Notes: generated by a model not told the origin, from the letters alone. A stretch of 64,000 nucleotides of DNA from Bradyrhizobium diazoefficiens USDA 110 (GCF_000011365.1 NC_004463.1:8480001-8544000); one strand, 5' to 3'; shown: positions 46,405-55,999, numbered from the stretch's first letter. Numbers and translations are program-made.

Positions 46405-46791
46405 ATGATCGGGGTGTCTGATTTTGGTAGCAAGGACTCCACCTCGCCGGTACGCCGACGCACGGGGCTGGACGTGATCAGTGCGGTGAAAATGCCGGAG
46501 CTGCTGACCGCCACCGTCGATGCCTGGGCGGAGGCCCATCAACTGTCGCGCTCGGATGCGATCTGCAAGCTGGTCGAGTTCGGCCTGAGGATCGCGCCTC
46601 CCACACCGGCATCGGGGTCCACGGTCGTCTCGGACGCGACCAGGCTCGAGGAGCTCGCGGTGCATGAGATCGAGGGACTGCTCGATCCCGCATTGCCGGA
46701 GGACGAACGCGAGCGTCGCATCCGCCGCCTCACCGAAGGGCCGCCGGAATTCTCACACGAACGGATTGACCTGCCTAAGCCTCGGACGTGA
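46405..46791 (+). CDS. Small ribbon-helix-helix-like protein
   Basis: This 128-residue protein has, at about residues 28-60, AVKMPELLTATVDAWAEAHQLSRSDAICKLVEFGL. This reads like a ribbon-helix-helix DNA-binding unit (beta strand, helix, turn with SRSDAI, helix). The C-terminal half is acidic and helical (LEELAVHEIEGLLDPALPEDERERRIRRL). It may be a transcription factor or antitoxin-like protein, but no toxin gene is beside it. ATG 46405 is used; an earlier TTG at 46378 is an alternative. Confidence 0.6.
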   Translation: MIGVSDFGSKDSTSPVRRRTGLDVISAVKMPELLTATVDAWAEAHQLSRSDAICKLVEFGLRIAPPTPASGSTVVSDATRLEELAVHEIEGLLDPALPEDERERRIRRLTEGPPEFSHERIDLPKPRT

Positions 46792-46795
46792 GCGA

Positions 46796-47005
46796 CTAGT
46801 GCAGCTTCTCATCCTCACGGTTGCGCAAGGCGTCGTGAGACGCGTCATGGCAGCCGACCAAGCGCACGAATTGCTGCGGGTACATCTCGTGACCGTGATC
46901 GCCGGAATTCTGGTGCGTCATCGGCGGACAACGGACGTCGTCCAGCTTCGCGCGCGATTGCTCCGTCCGGCCCTGATTTGAAGCGGTCATGTTTCGCATG
47001 GTCAT
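46796..47005 (-). CDS. Small hydrophilic protein, unknown
   Basis: This 69-residue protein is rich in His, Asn, Gln and Arg (MTASNQGRTEQSRAKLDD, HQNSGDHGHEMYPQQF). ATG 47005 has AGGGAG six bases upstream, the main support. No family is recognised. It converges with the RHH-like gene, leaving four bases between stops. Confidence 0.5.
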   Translation of the reverse strand: MTMRNMTASNQGRTEQSRAKLDDVRCPPMTHQNSGDHGHEMYPQQFVRLVGCHDASHDALRNREDEKLH

Positions 47006-47018
47006 GCACTGCTCCCTG

Positions 47019-47054
47019 TCGATTGGGGCAGATCGATTGACGTAACCCAATCGA
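47019..47054. promoter_or_regulatory. Inverted repeat upstream of the small hydrophilic protein
   Basis: TCGATTGGG (47019-47027) and CCCAATCGA (47046-47054) are perfect 9-bp arms 18 bases apart, with another ATCGATT between them. The placement just upstream of ATG 47005 suggests an operator or mRNA stem. Confidence 0.4.
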
Positions 47055-47133
47055 TTGCGGGGGCATCTTACGACCAAATCCGGTCGAATGTCATTGCGCC
47101 GAATCAATGCAATTGTGGCGGTGAAGTTCCGCC

Positions 47134-47856
47134 TTACGCCGTGTTCCCGGCGTCGACCGTGAACACGGTGCCCGTGACGTTGCGGCCGCCATCGCCGAGC
47201 AGATATTCCACCATCCGTGCGACGTCTTCCGTCTCCGGCAGCCGGCGCAATGCACTTCGGCCCGCGATGCGTTTGCGTCCTTCGTCGGAGAGATTGTGAG
47301 TCAGCTCGGTGTCGATGAAACCAGGCGCAATCGCGTTCACGGTGATGCCGAGCTTGCCGACTTCACGCGCGAGCGAGCGGGTAAAGCCGGTGGCGGCCGC
47401 CTTGGTCGCGCCATAGACGGACAGGCCGTTATAGCCGGTCGTCGCGATGATCGAGGAGATGTTGATGATGCGGCCGGCACCATCGGCCATCATCTGCCGT
47501 GCGACATATTTGGTGAGAATGATCGGCGACAGCACGTTGAGCTGCACCAGCGCCTCGATCTCGGAATTGTGCATGGTCGCGAGCAGGCCTTCGGTGCCGA
47601 GGCCGGCATTGTTGACGAGGCCGTAGATCGGGCCGAATTCGTCGCGCACGAGCTTTGCGAAAGCGGGAATCGCGTCGATCACCGCGAGATCGCAGGCTCG
47701 GAAATGCAGACGACCCTCGGACTCGCCAATGGCGGCCCTGAGCTCGTCGCTCTCGCGGCGCGCCGCGGCAATCACGTTGTAGCCGGCGCCAGCCAGACGC
47801 TTGCCAATCGCAAGGCCGATACCGCGGCTGCCGCCGGTGACGAGGACATTATGCAT
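47134..47856 (-). CDS. Short-chain dehydrogenase/reductase (FabG-like)
   Basis: This 240-residue NAD(P)-dependent oxidoreductase has TGGSRGIG at 7-14, NNAG at 82-85, the catalytic Ser at about 135 (INISSI), and YxxxK at Y148-K152. The Arg residues after the first strand (AARR) favour NADPH. Its start overlaps the AMP-ligase stop by eight bases, so it is the third gene of an ACP / ligase / reductase unit. It probably reduces a keto-acyl intermediate held on the carrier protein; the exact substrate is unknown. Confidence 0.9.
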   Translation of the reverse strand: MHNVLVTGGSRGIGLAIGKRLAGAGYNVIAAARRESDELRAAIGESEGRLHFRACDLAVIDAIPAFAKLVRDEFGPIYGLVNNAGLGTEGLLATMHNSEIEALVQLNVLSPIILTKYVARQMMADGAGRIINISSIIATTGYNGLSVYGATKAAATGFTRSLAREVGKLGITVNAIAPGFIDTELTHNLSDEGRKRIAGRSALRRLPETEDVARMVEYLLGDGGRNVTGTVFTVDAGNTA

Positions 47857-49231
47857 CGGTGCGCGCCAGTTTGCCGGCCGGGGTGACGTCGAGCGTCTCG
47901 ACGAAGCGGATCACCGCCGGCACCTTGTGGGAAGCGAGCTGCGCGCGGCATTGATCCAGGATCTGGTCGCGAATCTCCTTCGCGCGCGCCTGGTCGGTGC
48001 CGTCGGCGAGGATCACGTCGGCGACCACGATGCCGCCGGTGATCGGACTCTTCCGCGACTTGGCCCGCGACATCCGGACGTCGGAATGGCGATTGATGAC
48101 AGCCTCGATCTCCTCGGGGTGGACCTTCAGCCCACCGATATTGATGATGCCGCCGCGGCGGCCGACGAAATAATAGCGGTCCCCGCGCAGCTCGACAATA
48201 TCGCCGCTGTCGACAAATCCGTCATCATCGGTGAGCGCGGCGGCGTCGCGGCCGATATAGGCATGTGCGGTGCGCGTCGAGCGGATGCGCAGCGAGCCGT
48301 CCACGACCTTCATCTCGACGCCGTTGCGGTTGCCGAGATAGTCGGCCGGAAAGCCTTCGAGCCCGTCATTCACGGCGAAGCCGACACCGGCCTCGGTCGA
48401 GGCGTAGGCATGGCCGACCGAGGAATTCGGGAATGCCGCCTTCAGGCCGTCGAGCACCGCCTGGTCGGCGATCTCGCCGGAGAGACGGACGTAAGCCGGC
48501 GCGAATTGCGCGGCCGAGCCGCTCATCAGAAGCTTGCGCCAGTGCGAGGGCGTGCCGGAGATGTGGGAGACCGCGCGCGCGTTCAGCCGAGCGACGTGAT
48601 CGGCGAGGGCCTCATGCGGATCCGACAGCACCATGGAGCCGCCGGAGAGGATGGCGCGGAGGAAGATCTGGAGGCCGCCATAGCGGCGAATGTCGTAGAA
48701 CGTCGCCCACACCGGCGCCGGTCCGCGCGCGGGGCCTTCGGCGACGATCGCGCCGGTCAGCGCTTCCAGCGTATGGCCGGCGATCTTCGGCACGCCTGAC
48801 GTGCCCGAGGTCAGCATCAGCCATTCGGTGGCGCGCTCGGTCTGCGCGGGCGCGGTGGCTTGAAGCGGCAATTGTGCGGTGACGACCAGCGGCACGCCGG
48901 TCTCAGCCCAGCGATCGGGCTCGTCGGTGACGACGGCATCGATCCCGGCATCCGCGATCAGCGCGTCCAGATACGCCGGATTGAGATCGGGCGGACACAG
49001 CAGCATGCGGCGGGCGACGCCGTCGAGCTCGATCATGGCAAGGCCCGACCGGAGCTGGTCGGACAATTTGAGCAGCACCGCGCGGCCGGACAGCTCGCGC
49101 AGGCGGCCGCCCAGGACCGTCTGCGACAGGATGTCGGTCAGCGACACGACATCGTGCGCATCCGACAGCGTACGGCCCTTCAGCTCCGCGCCGAGATGAT
49201 CGCGAAGCGCAAAGATCTCACGCGGGGACAT
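47849..49231 (-). CDS. AMP-forming acyl/aryl adenylate ligase (ANL superfamily)
   Basis: This 460-residue protein activates a carboxylic acid as acyl-AMP. Motif A3 is LTSGTSGVPK at about 140-149. Later are HISGTPSHWRKLL, GHAYASTEAGVGFAV, VDSGDIVELRGDRYYFVGRRGGIINIGGLKVHPEEIEAVI and a C-terminal Lys in TPAGKLART. The N-terminal half is shorter than usual for the family. The start at ATG 49231 overlaps the ACP stop by 14 bases. Loading of the adjacent ACP is therefore likely. The acid activated is not predictable by eye. Confidence 0.88.
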   Translation of the reverse strand: MSPREIFALRDHLGAELKGRTLSDAHDVVSLTDILSQTVLGGRLRELSGRAVLLKLSDQLRSGLAMIELDGVARRMLLCPPDLNPAYLDALIADAGIDAVVTDEPDRWAETGVPLVVTAQLPLQATAPAQTERATEWLMLTSGTSGVPKIAGHTLEALTGAIVAEGPARGPAPVWATFYDIRRYGGLQIFLRAILSGGSMVLSDPHEALADHVARLNARAVSHISGTPSHWRKLLMSGSAAQFAPAYVRLSGEIADQAVLDGLKAAFPNSSVGHAYASTEAGVGFAVNDGLEGFPADYLGNRNGVEMKVVDGSLRIRSTRTAHAYIGRDAAALTDDDGFVDSGDIVELRGDRYYFVGRRGGIINIGGLKVHPEEIEAVINRHSDVRMSRAKSRKSPITGGIVVADVILADGTDQARAKEIRDQILDQCRAQLASHKVPAVIRFVETLDVTPAGKLARTDA

Positions 49232-49463
49232 TTTCGTAGGCCCGCACGAAATCGCCGACCGTGGCGGGGAACGCTGCGTCCTCGGAAATGGTGAACGGAT
49301 CGACACCGGTCTCGTCCTCGAGCCGAGCGACAAGGATCGCGAAGGCGAGCGAGTCGAAACCCGTCTCGTGCAGGGACAGATCGTCCGAGAGCGCGGGAAG
49401 CGCGACGTGCTGTTCCTTGGCGATCTGCTGGATCGCTTCAATGACCTTGGACCTTACCGACAT
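49218..49463 (-). CDS. Dedicated acyl carrier protein
   Basis: This 81-residue, acidic, helical protein has the phosphopantetheine site GFDSLAF (Ser38). It differs from housekeeping AcpP in its site context and lies in a ligase/reductase operon, so it probably serves a specialised pathway. A phosphopantetheinyl transferase is not in the window. Confidence 0.9.
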   Translation of the reverse strand: MSVRSKVIEAIQQIAKEQHVALPALSDDLSLHETGFDSLAFAILVARLEDETGVDPFTISEDAAFPATVGDFVRAYENVPA

Positions 49464-49616
49464 GGCTGGCTTGCCTCTTGCTTTGTTGATCGATCGTATG
49501 TCTTGCGGCGGCTCTTGATGACCGCCTCCCCATGGCCGTCTGTTTACTCGACAGAAGTAAATGGCTTCTTGGACAATTCAGATAAAATTGGACCTATCTG
49601 GCGGATTTTGGTTGGG

Positions 49617-51431
49617 CTACAGCCGGATCGCGCCCTCCGAGATTGCCGCATACGCCTCCCCGTCCAGCGCCACATAGGCACCTGACTTCGGATCGAGCAT
49701 GAAGAGCGGACCGGAGATCGCGCCCGGGTCAAAGCCCTCGCGGGCGAGCTCACCCTTCTTCTGCTTGAAGGTCTCGGTGGCATCGAGCTCGCGCGAGATG
49801 CGGATGAAAACCGGGCGGGCGTAAGCTGGCAGGCGCTGCGCAAGGTGGGCAGACAGTGCGGTGACGTCAAAACCCTCGTTCACGACGATTGCGCTCATGC
49901 CGGCGCGGCCGTCGGTGCCGGGGATGCTGACGCCGTAAGTGGTGGCGTCGATGACGCCGGTAAAATCGCGCACGGCGTCGTTGACCTCCGAGGTCGCGAC
50001 GTTCTCGCCCTTCCAGCGAAAGGTGTCGCCGATGCGATCGACGAAATGGAAGAAGCCCTTGTCGTCGAGCCGCATCAGATCGCCGGTGCGGAACCAGGCA
50101 TCGCCCCTGGCGAAGACATCGCGCAGGATCTTCTTCTCGGTCTCCCCGGCGTCCGTGTAGCCCTCGAAGTGGCCGCCGCCCTGGTCCGCCGTGCCGATGC
50201 GGCCGATGGCCTCGCCCGCCTCGCCACGGGCGGAGGCGATGCAAAGACCCTCTTCATTGCGCAACGGCGCGCCGCTGTCAGGGTCGAGCTTGACGAGGCT
50301 CGCGGGGAAACGATGCGCGAGCAGCGGCGGGATACGGCCGATCGCGCCGGGCTGGCCCTCGACGTTGAACAGCGAGAAATTGCCTTCGGTCGCCGCATAG
50401 AATTCGAGGATGCGAGGAATGGCGAAGCGGGTCTGAAAGTCCTCCCAGATGTCGCCGCGCAGGCCGTTGCCGCAGACGAGCCGCAGCCGATGGCGGTTCT
50501 CGTATTCCGACGGCGGCGCCTTGAGCAGATAGCGGCAGAGCTCGCCGATATACTGAAACAGCGTGCAGTCGTGCCGCACGATGTCGGACCAGAAATTCGA
50601 CGCCGAGAATTTGTCCGCGATCACCACCGAGCCGCCGGCGGCCAGCATGCTGCACGGCGCGACGATGCCGCCGACCGAGTGGAACAGCGGCAGACAATCG
50701 TAGAGCCGGTCCTGTGGGCCGGCGCCGGTGAGGCCGGCGAACCAAAAGCCCCAGTTGAGGATGCGGCGATGGCTGATGCTGGCGGCCTTGGGCAGGCCTG
50801 TCGTGCCGGACGTGTAGATCAGCAGCGCGCGATCATCGATGGTGACGTCGCCGTGCTCTCCGGGACAAAGCGGGCCGTCGTCGAGCGCGGCAAGCGCGAC
50901 GTCGATGGCCCGCTCGCTGCGGGCATCGCCATGAGTCCAGACCTCGGCCTCGGTCTTCAGATGTGGCTTCGCACTCTCCAGCGTCTCCACCAGGTCGTGC
51001 GCGACGATGATGTGCAGGGGCCTCGCGACATCGAGGCAATGCGCGAGCGATTGCCCGACAAGCTTTGTATTGATCAGCGCGACCACACCGCCGATCCGGC
51101 TAATGCCGAGCCAGGCGGCAACATAGTCGAGGCCGTTCGGCATGATCAGGCCGACAGTTTCGCCCTTGCTCACACCGACCGAGCGCGCCCAGCGCGCATA
51201 GCGGTTGATGCGTTTCGACAAACCTTCGTAGTCGAGCGCTGCGTCATCCGTGATCAGCGCGACGCGGTCGGGCTGACGCTGCGCCCAATCGTCGACGACG
51301 TCGGCAAACAGCCGGCCCGGCAGCGTCTCGATCCGCGCGGTCAGCTCGATCGCCTTCAGCCAGATCTTTGACGCCGATGGCGCGCGCGCGGCCTTCGGTT
51401 GCTCGATGACGCCGGTGGTCATGCCGTTCAT
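49617..51431 (-). CDS. Long-chain acyl-CoA synthetase (FATP/very-long-chain type)
   Basis: This 604-residue ANL enzyme activates fatty acids to CoA esters. The AMP-binding signature LIYTSGTTGLPKAA is at about residues 204-216. EFYAATEGNFSLFNVEGQPGAIGR and FHFVDRIGDTFRWKGENVATSEV are typical of the FATP-like long-chain synthetases. The tail (ETFKQKKGELAREGF) carries the final Lys. No transmembrane helix is obvious. It ends upstream of the ACP/ligase/SDR unit, 153 bases away, on the same strand, so it may feed that pathway or be independent. Confidence 0.9.
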   Translation of the reverse strand: MNGMTTGVIEQPKAARAPSASKIWLKAIELTARIETLPGRLFADVVDDWAQRQPDRVALITDDAALDYEGLSKRINRYARWARSVGVSKGETVGLIMPNGLDYVAAWLGISRIGGVVALINTKLVGQSLAHCLDVARPLHIIVAHDLVETLESAKPHLKTEAEVWTHGDARSERAIDVALAALDDGPLCPGEHGDVTIDDRALLIYTSGTTGLPKAASISHRRILNWGFWFAGLTGAGPQDRLYDCLPLFHSVGGIVAPCSMLAAGGSVVIADKFSASNFWSDIVRHDCTLFQYIGELCRYLLKAPPSEYENRHRLRLVCGNGLRGDIWEDFQTRFAIPRILEFYAATEGNFSLFNVEGQPGAIGRIPPLLAHRFPASLVKLDPDSGAPLRNEEGLCIASARGEAGEAIGRIGTADQGGGHFEGYTDAGETEKKILRDVFARGDAWFRTGDLMRLDDKGFFHFVDRIGDTFRWKGENVATSEVNDAVRDFTGVIDATTYGVSIPGTDGRAGMSAIVVNEGFDVTALSAHLAQRLPAYARPVFIRISRELDATETFKQKKGELAREGFDPGAISGPLFMLDPKSGAYVALDGEAYAAISEGAIRL

Positions 51432-51661
51432 GCTTTCGGAACGTGTCTGCTGGTTCCCCCAGCTTAGCCCGCGCGCCCTGCCCAGGTGTTAAGAGACAAG
51501 GTAAAAGCCGGTTAGTGCGCGATTAACTCTAGTCATCCTTTACCAAGCCGATGGGATCGGCGTGCGCCGCAGCGCAATTCTTGCGATAGCAAAACGAGTC
51601 ATTTGGGCGCGCTGCGCGTGTCCTCGCCTCGGCTGCGGGGACAGGGGAACTGGAGACGACC

Positions 51662-52642
51662 ATGATCACCAAGCGACATTTCCTCCACACCGCCGCCTGT
51701 GCCGTCGCTGCGCTCGTTGCGCCGCGCGCCTTTGCGATCGGCACCCCCTCCTATCCATCGCGCAGCGTGAAATGGGTGGTGCCTTATGCCCCGGGCGGCG
51801 CCACCGACGTGCTGTCGCGGCTGCTCTGCCAGCGCCTGTCCGAACGGCTCGGCCAGACCTTCGTCGTCGAGAACAAGCCGGGCGCCGGCAGCAATATCGG
51901 GACGCAGGCGGTCATCACGTCCGCCCCTGACGGCTACACGCTGCTGCTGACCTCGACCGCGAACGCGATCAACGCCTCGTTCGATCCTTCGCTGCCGTAT
52001 GATTTCGCCAAGAGCATCGCGCCGATCGCGGGCGTCGCGCGGATTCCGCTGGTGCTGGTCGTCAACAACGACCTGCCGGTGAAGACCGTCGCCGACTTCA
52101 TCGCCTACGCCAAGGCCAATCCCGGCAAGATGTCGATCGCTTCCTCCGGGATCGGCACCTCGCTGCATCTGTCCGGCGAGCTGTTCAAGTCGCTGGCCGG
52201 CGTGCGGTTCACCCACGTCCCCTATCGCGGCTCGGCGCCGGGCCTGACCGACGTGATGAGCGGCCAGATCCAGGGCATGTTCGACAACGTCACCTCGTCC
52301 TTCGAGCTGGTGCGCGCCGGAAAGCTGCGCGCGCTCGGCGTCACCACGCGCGAGCGTTCAGAGATCCTGCCGGACGCGCCGCCGATCGCGGAGACGCTGC
52401 CCGGCTACGAGACGAGCTCATTCTACGGCGTCGGCGCCCCGCACGACACGCCGCGCGAGATCGTCGATCTTCTCAATCGCGAGATCGACACCGCGCTCTC
52501 CGACGCCGAGATCAAGGTCCGCATCGCCGAACTCGGCGCGATCCCGCTGCACGGCAATGCCGGCGAGTTCGGCGGCATGCTGACGGCGGAGACCGAGCGC
52601 TGGCGCAAGGTGGTCGAGCTTTCGGGGATCAAGAAGGAATAG
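51662..52642 (+). CDS. Tripartite tricarboxylate transporter (Bug-family) substrate-binding protein
   Basis: This 326-residue periplasmic protein has a signal peptide with a KRHFLHTAA twin-Arg-like but not canonical motif. The Bug core follows: YPSRSVKWVVPYAPGGATDVLSRLL, FVVENKPGAGSNIGTQAV, FTHVPYRGSAPGLTDVMSGQIQGMF and GVTTRERSEILPDAPPI. These proteins bind carboxylates or aromatic acids. No TctA or TctB genes are adjacent, so it is an orphan binding protein, as is common in Burkholderiales and Bradyrhizobium. Confidence 0.92.
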   Translation: MITKRHFLHTAACAVAALVAPRAFAIGTPSYPSRSVKWVVPYAPGGATDVLSRLLCQRLSERLGQTFVVENKPGAGSNIGTQAVITSAPDGYTLLLTSTANAINASFDPSLPYDFAKSIAPIAGVARIPLVLVVNNDLPVKTVADFIAYAKANPGKMSIASSGIGTSLHLSGELFKSLAGVRFTHVPYRGSAPGLTDVMSGQIQGMFDNVTSSFELVRAGKLRALGVTTRERSEILPDAPPIAETLPGYETSSFYGVGAPHDTPREIVDLLNREIDTALSDAEIKVRIAELGAIPLHGNAGEFGGMLTAETERWRKVVELSGIKKE

Positions 52643-52679
52643 CGTTTCCCGAGGTGCAAGCCACGCCTCCGCAGCGGCG

Positions 52680-53171
52680 TCAGTCTGCCGTGAATTCGAG
52701 GTTGAACCGGATTGGATTGACGGGAGTGGTGACGAACTTGACGCTTTTGCCGCTCAACCCGGCGAACGGACCCGAACCGAATTTGACGATCCCCTTGCCC
52801 GAGGACTCGACGCCAATGGGCTTGCCGTCCTTCATGACCGCCTGAGCGGAGCCTTCGATCAGTTGCGTGACGAGACGTCCACCGGGAATCCGGTGCACGC
52901 CACCACCGAATACGATGGTCGCTTTTGGGCCGTCCCATTCCACCGCATTGGAGGCGGAATAGACCGCGCCCTTCAGCAGGCCATCGACACCGACGCAGAC
53001 GTAGTCCTGAGTCACCAAATTGTGGTCGGGGCGGTCGCCGATCGGCTCCTGGCTATAGAAACCGGCGGTGCTGCATTCGTAACGCGCGATCATGTCCGCG
53101 CGGGCCGGCTGGGAAACGGCGATCAAACCAAAGGTCGCGCCGATGAGCGTGATAACGGTGCGCTTGTTCAT
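52680..53171 (-). CDS. Exported protein of unknown function
   Basis: This 163-residue protein has a signal peptide (RTVITLIGATFGLIAVSQPARA) and a beta-rich mature part with ARYECSTAGFYSQEP, VEWDGPKATIVFGGGVHRIPGGRL and KFGSGPFAGLSGKSVKFVTTPV. Two Cys could form a disulphide. It may be a lipocalin-like barrel, but this is speculation. It is convergent with the Bug-protein gene. Confidence 0.7.
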   Translation of the reverse strand: MNKRTVITLIGATFGLIAVSQPARADMIARYECSTAGFYSQEPIGDRPDHNLVTQDYVCVGVDGLLKGAVYSASNAVEWDGPKATIVFGGGVHRIPGGRLVTQLIEGSAQAVMKDGKPIGVESSGKGIVKFGSGPFAGLSGKSVKFVTTPVNPIRFNLEFTAD

Positions 53172-53347
53172 GCAGATGTCCTCGCCTCAAGCGCCCGATC
53201 TAACAGGCCGGCGTGATGCCGGGCTCCTGATGCCGAGCTTCGGGACGAGGGTGACGAGGATTGCAATTCCGCGCGTTGATCTGGGTCAACCGCAGGAGGC
53301 GCTGGCGACTGGTGAAAGCACAGGGATTGGTGGCCGCGGAGTGAGCG

Positions 53348-53617
53348 CTAGCCGCTTCGCCTGTGACGCTGGCGCGGCGACGGCACGCTGACCGGATAAT
53401 ACGGATTGAGATCGCAGGTCGCGGCGCGGCCCGCCGCGGTGGCGCGACACTGCGGCAGCGAGGTGAAGGAGCAGTCATACCACTCCCCGCCGCCGCCGCT
53501 CGAGCCGGAATAGACGTGCATGCAGACGGGATAGCGGGGATCGAAGGTTTGCGCATGCGACGGCGCGGCCGCGACCACCGCACCGATGCTTACGACCAGG
53601 CCGAACGAGAAACGCAT
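53348..53617 (-). CDS. DUF3551-family small exported protein, paralogue 1
   Basis: This 89-residue protein has a signal peptide (RFSFGLVVSIGAVVAAAPSHAQ), then DPRYPVCMHVYSG, WYDCSFTSLPQCRATAAGRAATCDLNPYY. Four conserved Cys suggest two disulphides in the periplasm. Function is unknown. It lies 33 bases after a near-identical paralogue on the same strand; the pair looks like a recent tandem duplication. Confidence 0.8.
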   Translation of the reverse strand: MRFSFGLVVSIGAVVAAAPSHAQTFDPRYPVCMHVYSGSSGGGGEWYDCSFTSLPQCRATAAGRAATCDLNPYYPVSVPSPRQRHRRSG

Positions 53618-53650
53618 GAGCAGTGCTCCAGCGTGCCGCATCGCGGATCG

Positions 53651-53932
53651 CTATTGTTGCACCTTCTTGTGACGCCGGCGCGGCGGCGGCGGAGGCTCGT
53701 CAAAAGCGTAATAGGGATTGAGGTCGCAGCTCGCGGAGCGGCCCGACGCCGTGGCGCGACACTGCGGCAGCGAGGTGAAGGAGCAGTCGTAATAGTCGCC
53801 GCCGCCGCCCCAACCGCCGGGCGTGTAGACGTGCATGCACACCGGATAGCGCGGATCATAGGTCTGGGCGCGCGCATCTGCCGCAGCAAACAGCGTGACA
53901 ATCGCGGTGAGGGTCAGGATCGGCAAACGCAT
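53651..53932 (-). CDS. DUF3551-family small exported protein, paralogue 2
   Basis: This 93-residue protein has a signal peptide (LPILTLTAIVTLFAAADARA), then DPRYPVCMHVYTPG, YYDCSFTSLPQCRATASGRSASC. It ends in a Pro and Arg/Lys-rich tail (PPPPPRRRHKK). It keeps the four cysteines of its neighbour; only the signal peptide and the tails differ much. It is the upstream gene of the pair. Confidence 0.8.
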   Translation of the reverse strand: MRLPILTLTAIVTLFAAADARAQTYDPRYPVCMHVYTPGGWGGGGDYYDCSFTSLPQCRATASGRSASCDLNPYYAFDEPPPPPRRRHKKVQQ

Positions 53933-54058
53933 GGAGACATCCTCGAATCGGTAGCGTCGGCGGATCGGATGCCGACGGCCTGATATGGCATAACACCACG
54001 CCGGAGGCGACTGTTCCGAAGTACAGATGACGGCAAGGTGAGGCGGTGCGCCGCGGCG

Positions 54059-55936
54059 CTATCCGCCGAGCCCCTGCAACACGAGCCGGTTCAACCTCGC
54101 CGCAAACGCCGCCGGGTCCTCCGGCAACTCGCCGTCCAGGATCTGTGCCTGCTCGAGCAGGAGCAAGCTGAGATCGTCGACCGCCTTGGAGCCGGCCTGA
54201 GCCTTGGTGATCGCCCCCACCATCGGATGGCGCAGATTGATCTCGAGGACCGGCTTGGCGCGCATGCCGCGGTTCTGCTGCGACAGGATACGCTCGAGTT
54301 CGCGGCTCGGACCCTGGCTGTCGGCAACGAGGCAGGAGGCCGAGCTGGTGAGGCGCGTGGACGCCTTGACGTCGCTGACGCGCTCGCCGAGGGCGGCCTT
54401 GATGACCGCGATGGTGGCGGCCTCGTCCGCCTCCGGCTCGTCCTTCTTCGCCTCGTCCGTCGCGTCGACGCGCGGGATCAGGTCGAGATTGAGATCGCCC
54501 TGGCTCAGCGACTTCAGCGGCTTGCCCTCGAACTCCGTCGGCATCGAGGTCCAGAAGGCATCGACCGGATCGGACAGCAGCAGCACCTCGATGCCGCGCG
54601 CGGTCGCCGCCTCGAGCCGCGGGTTGGACTTCAGCCGTTCGATGCTGTCACCGACGAGATAATAGATCTCGGTCTGGTTCGGCTTGAAATCGGCGACAAC
54701 CTGCTTCAGCGACCGCTTCTCGCCCGTCGTGGTGGTGAAGCGCGACAGCGCCAGCAGCTTTTCGCGACGCTCGAAATCCTCGTAGATGCCCTCTTTCAGC
54801 ACCGCGCCGAAAGCATCCCAGATCTTCGCGAAGTTCTCCGCGTCCTTCTCGGCGAGGCCCTCGAGCTCGGACACGACACGGGTCGCCACGGCCTTGCGGA
54901 TCTGCACGAGCTGCGGATTGTTCTGGAGCATCTCGCGCGAGATGTTGAGCGGAAGATCCTCGCTGTCGACGACGCCGCGGATGAAGCGCAGATAGCCCGG
55001 GAGCAGATCGGCATCATCGGTGATGAAGACGCGGCGGACATAGAGCCTGACGCGCCCCTTGCGCGAGGGCTCGAACAGGTCGAACGGCTTTGTCGACGGC
55101 GCAAACAGCAGCACGGCGTAGGAGTAGCGGCCCTCGGCGCGGTAGTGCAGCGTCATCGCAGGGTCGTCGAAGGCGGAGGCGATCTGCTGATAGGCCTTCT
55201 TGTAGTCCTCGGCTGAAAGCTCCGATTTCGATCGCTGCCACAGCGCGCTCGCCGAGTTGATCTGGCGCGGCTCGCCCTCTTCCGGCACCAGCTCGATGGG
55301 AAACAGGATGTTGTCGGAATAGGCACCGACGATGCGCTCGATCTCGTAGGTCTCGAGATATTTCTTGGCGTCGTCCTTCAGGTGCAGGACGATCTCGGTG
55401 CCGCGTGTCACGCGCGCCGCGTCTTCCTCGCTGGCCCGCGCGATCTCGAAGCCGGAGCCGCCGGAGGACGTCCAGCTCCAGACGTCGCTCTCGCCGGCGC
55501 GGCGGCTGACCACGATGATCTTGTCGGCGACCATGAAGGCGGAATAGAAGCCGACGCCGAACTGGCCGATCAGGCCGAGGCCGTCCTTGGCCTCCTTCAG
55601 CTTCGAGACGAACGCCTTGGTGCCGGAGCGGGCGATGGTGCCGAGATGGTCGATCAGCTCCTGCCGCTCCATGCCGATGCCGTTATCGGCGATCGTGAGC
55701 GTTCCGGCCGTCTTGTTCGGGATGATGCGGATCTTGAGCGCGTCGCCCTCGCCCAGCAGCGCGGGACTTTCGATCGCCTCGTAGCGGAGCTTGTCACAGG
55801 CATCCGAGGCGTTGGAGACGAGCTCGCGCAGGAAGATGTCGGTCTCCGAATAGACGGAGTGCACCATGAGGTGCAGCAGCTCGGAAACCTCGGCCTGGAA
55901 GGGCTGCGTATGCACAGCTGAATCTGACGTCGTCAT
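54059..55936 (-). CDS. htpG: Hsp90 chaperone HtpG
   Basis: This 625-residue ATP-dependent chaperone has the GHKL ATPase domain: [24 protein letters not shown] (the Asn and Asp bind Mg-ATP), [28 protein letters not shown] and [15 protein letters not shown]. The middle domain, with its Arg for ATP hydrolysis, and the C-terminal dimerisation domain follow. Length is normal for bacterial HtpG, without the eukaryotic MEEVD tail. A possible heat-shock promoter lies just upstream. Confidence 0.97.
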
Positions 55937-55971
55937 GCGTTTACCCGGTCAATCAAAAGGGGAAAACCGGG

Positions 55972-55999
55972 ATATAACGCGATGGGACGGCGGATCAAG
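55972..55999 (-). promoter_or_regulatory. Possible heat-shock (RpoH-like) promoter of htpG
   Basis: On the minus strand, CTTGAT (55999-55994) is followed, after 16 bases, by TTATAT (55977-55972). The -35 resembles the CTTGA heat-shock block. The -10 lacks the CCC of the consensus, so a housekeeping promoter is also possible. Confidence 0.35.
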
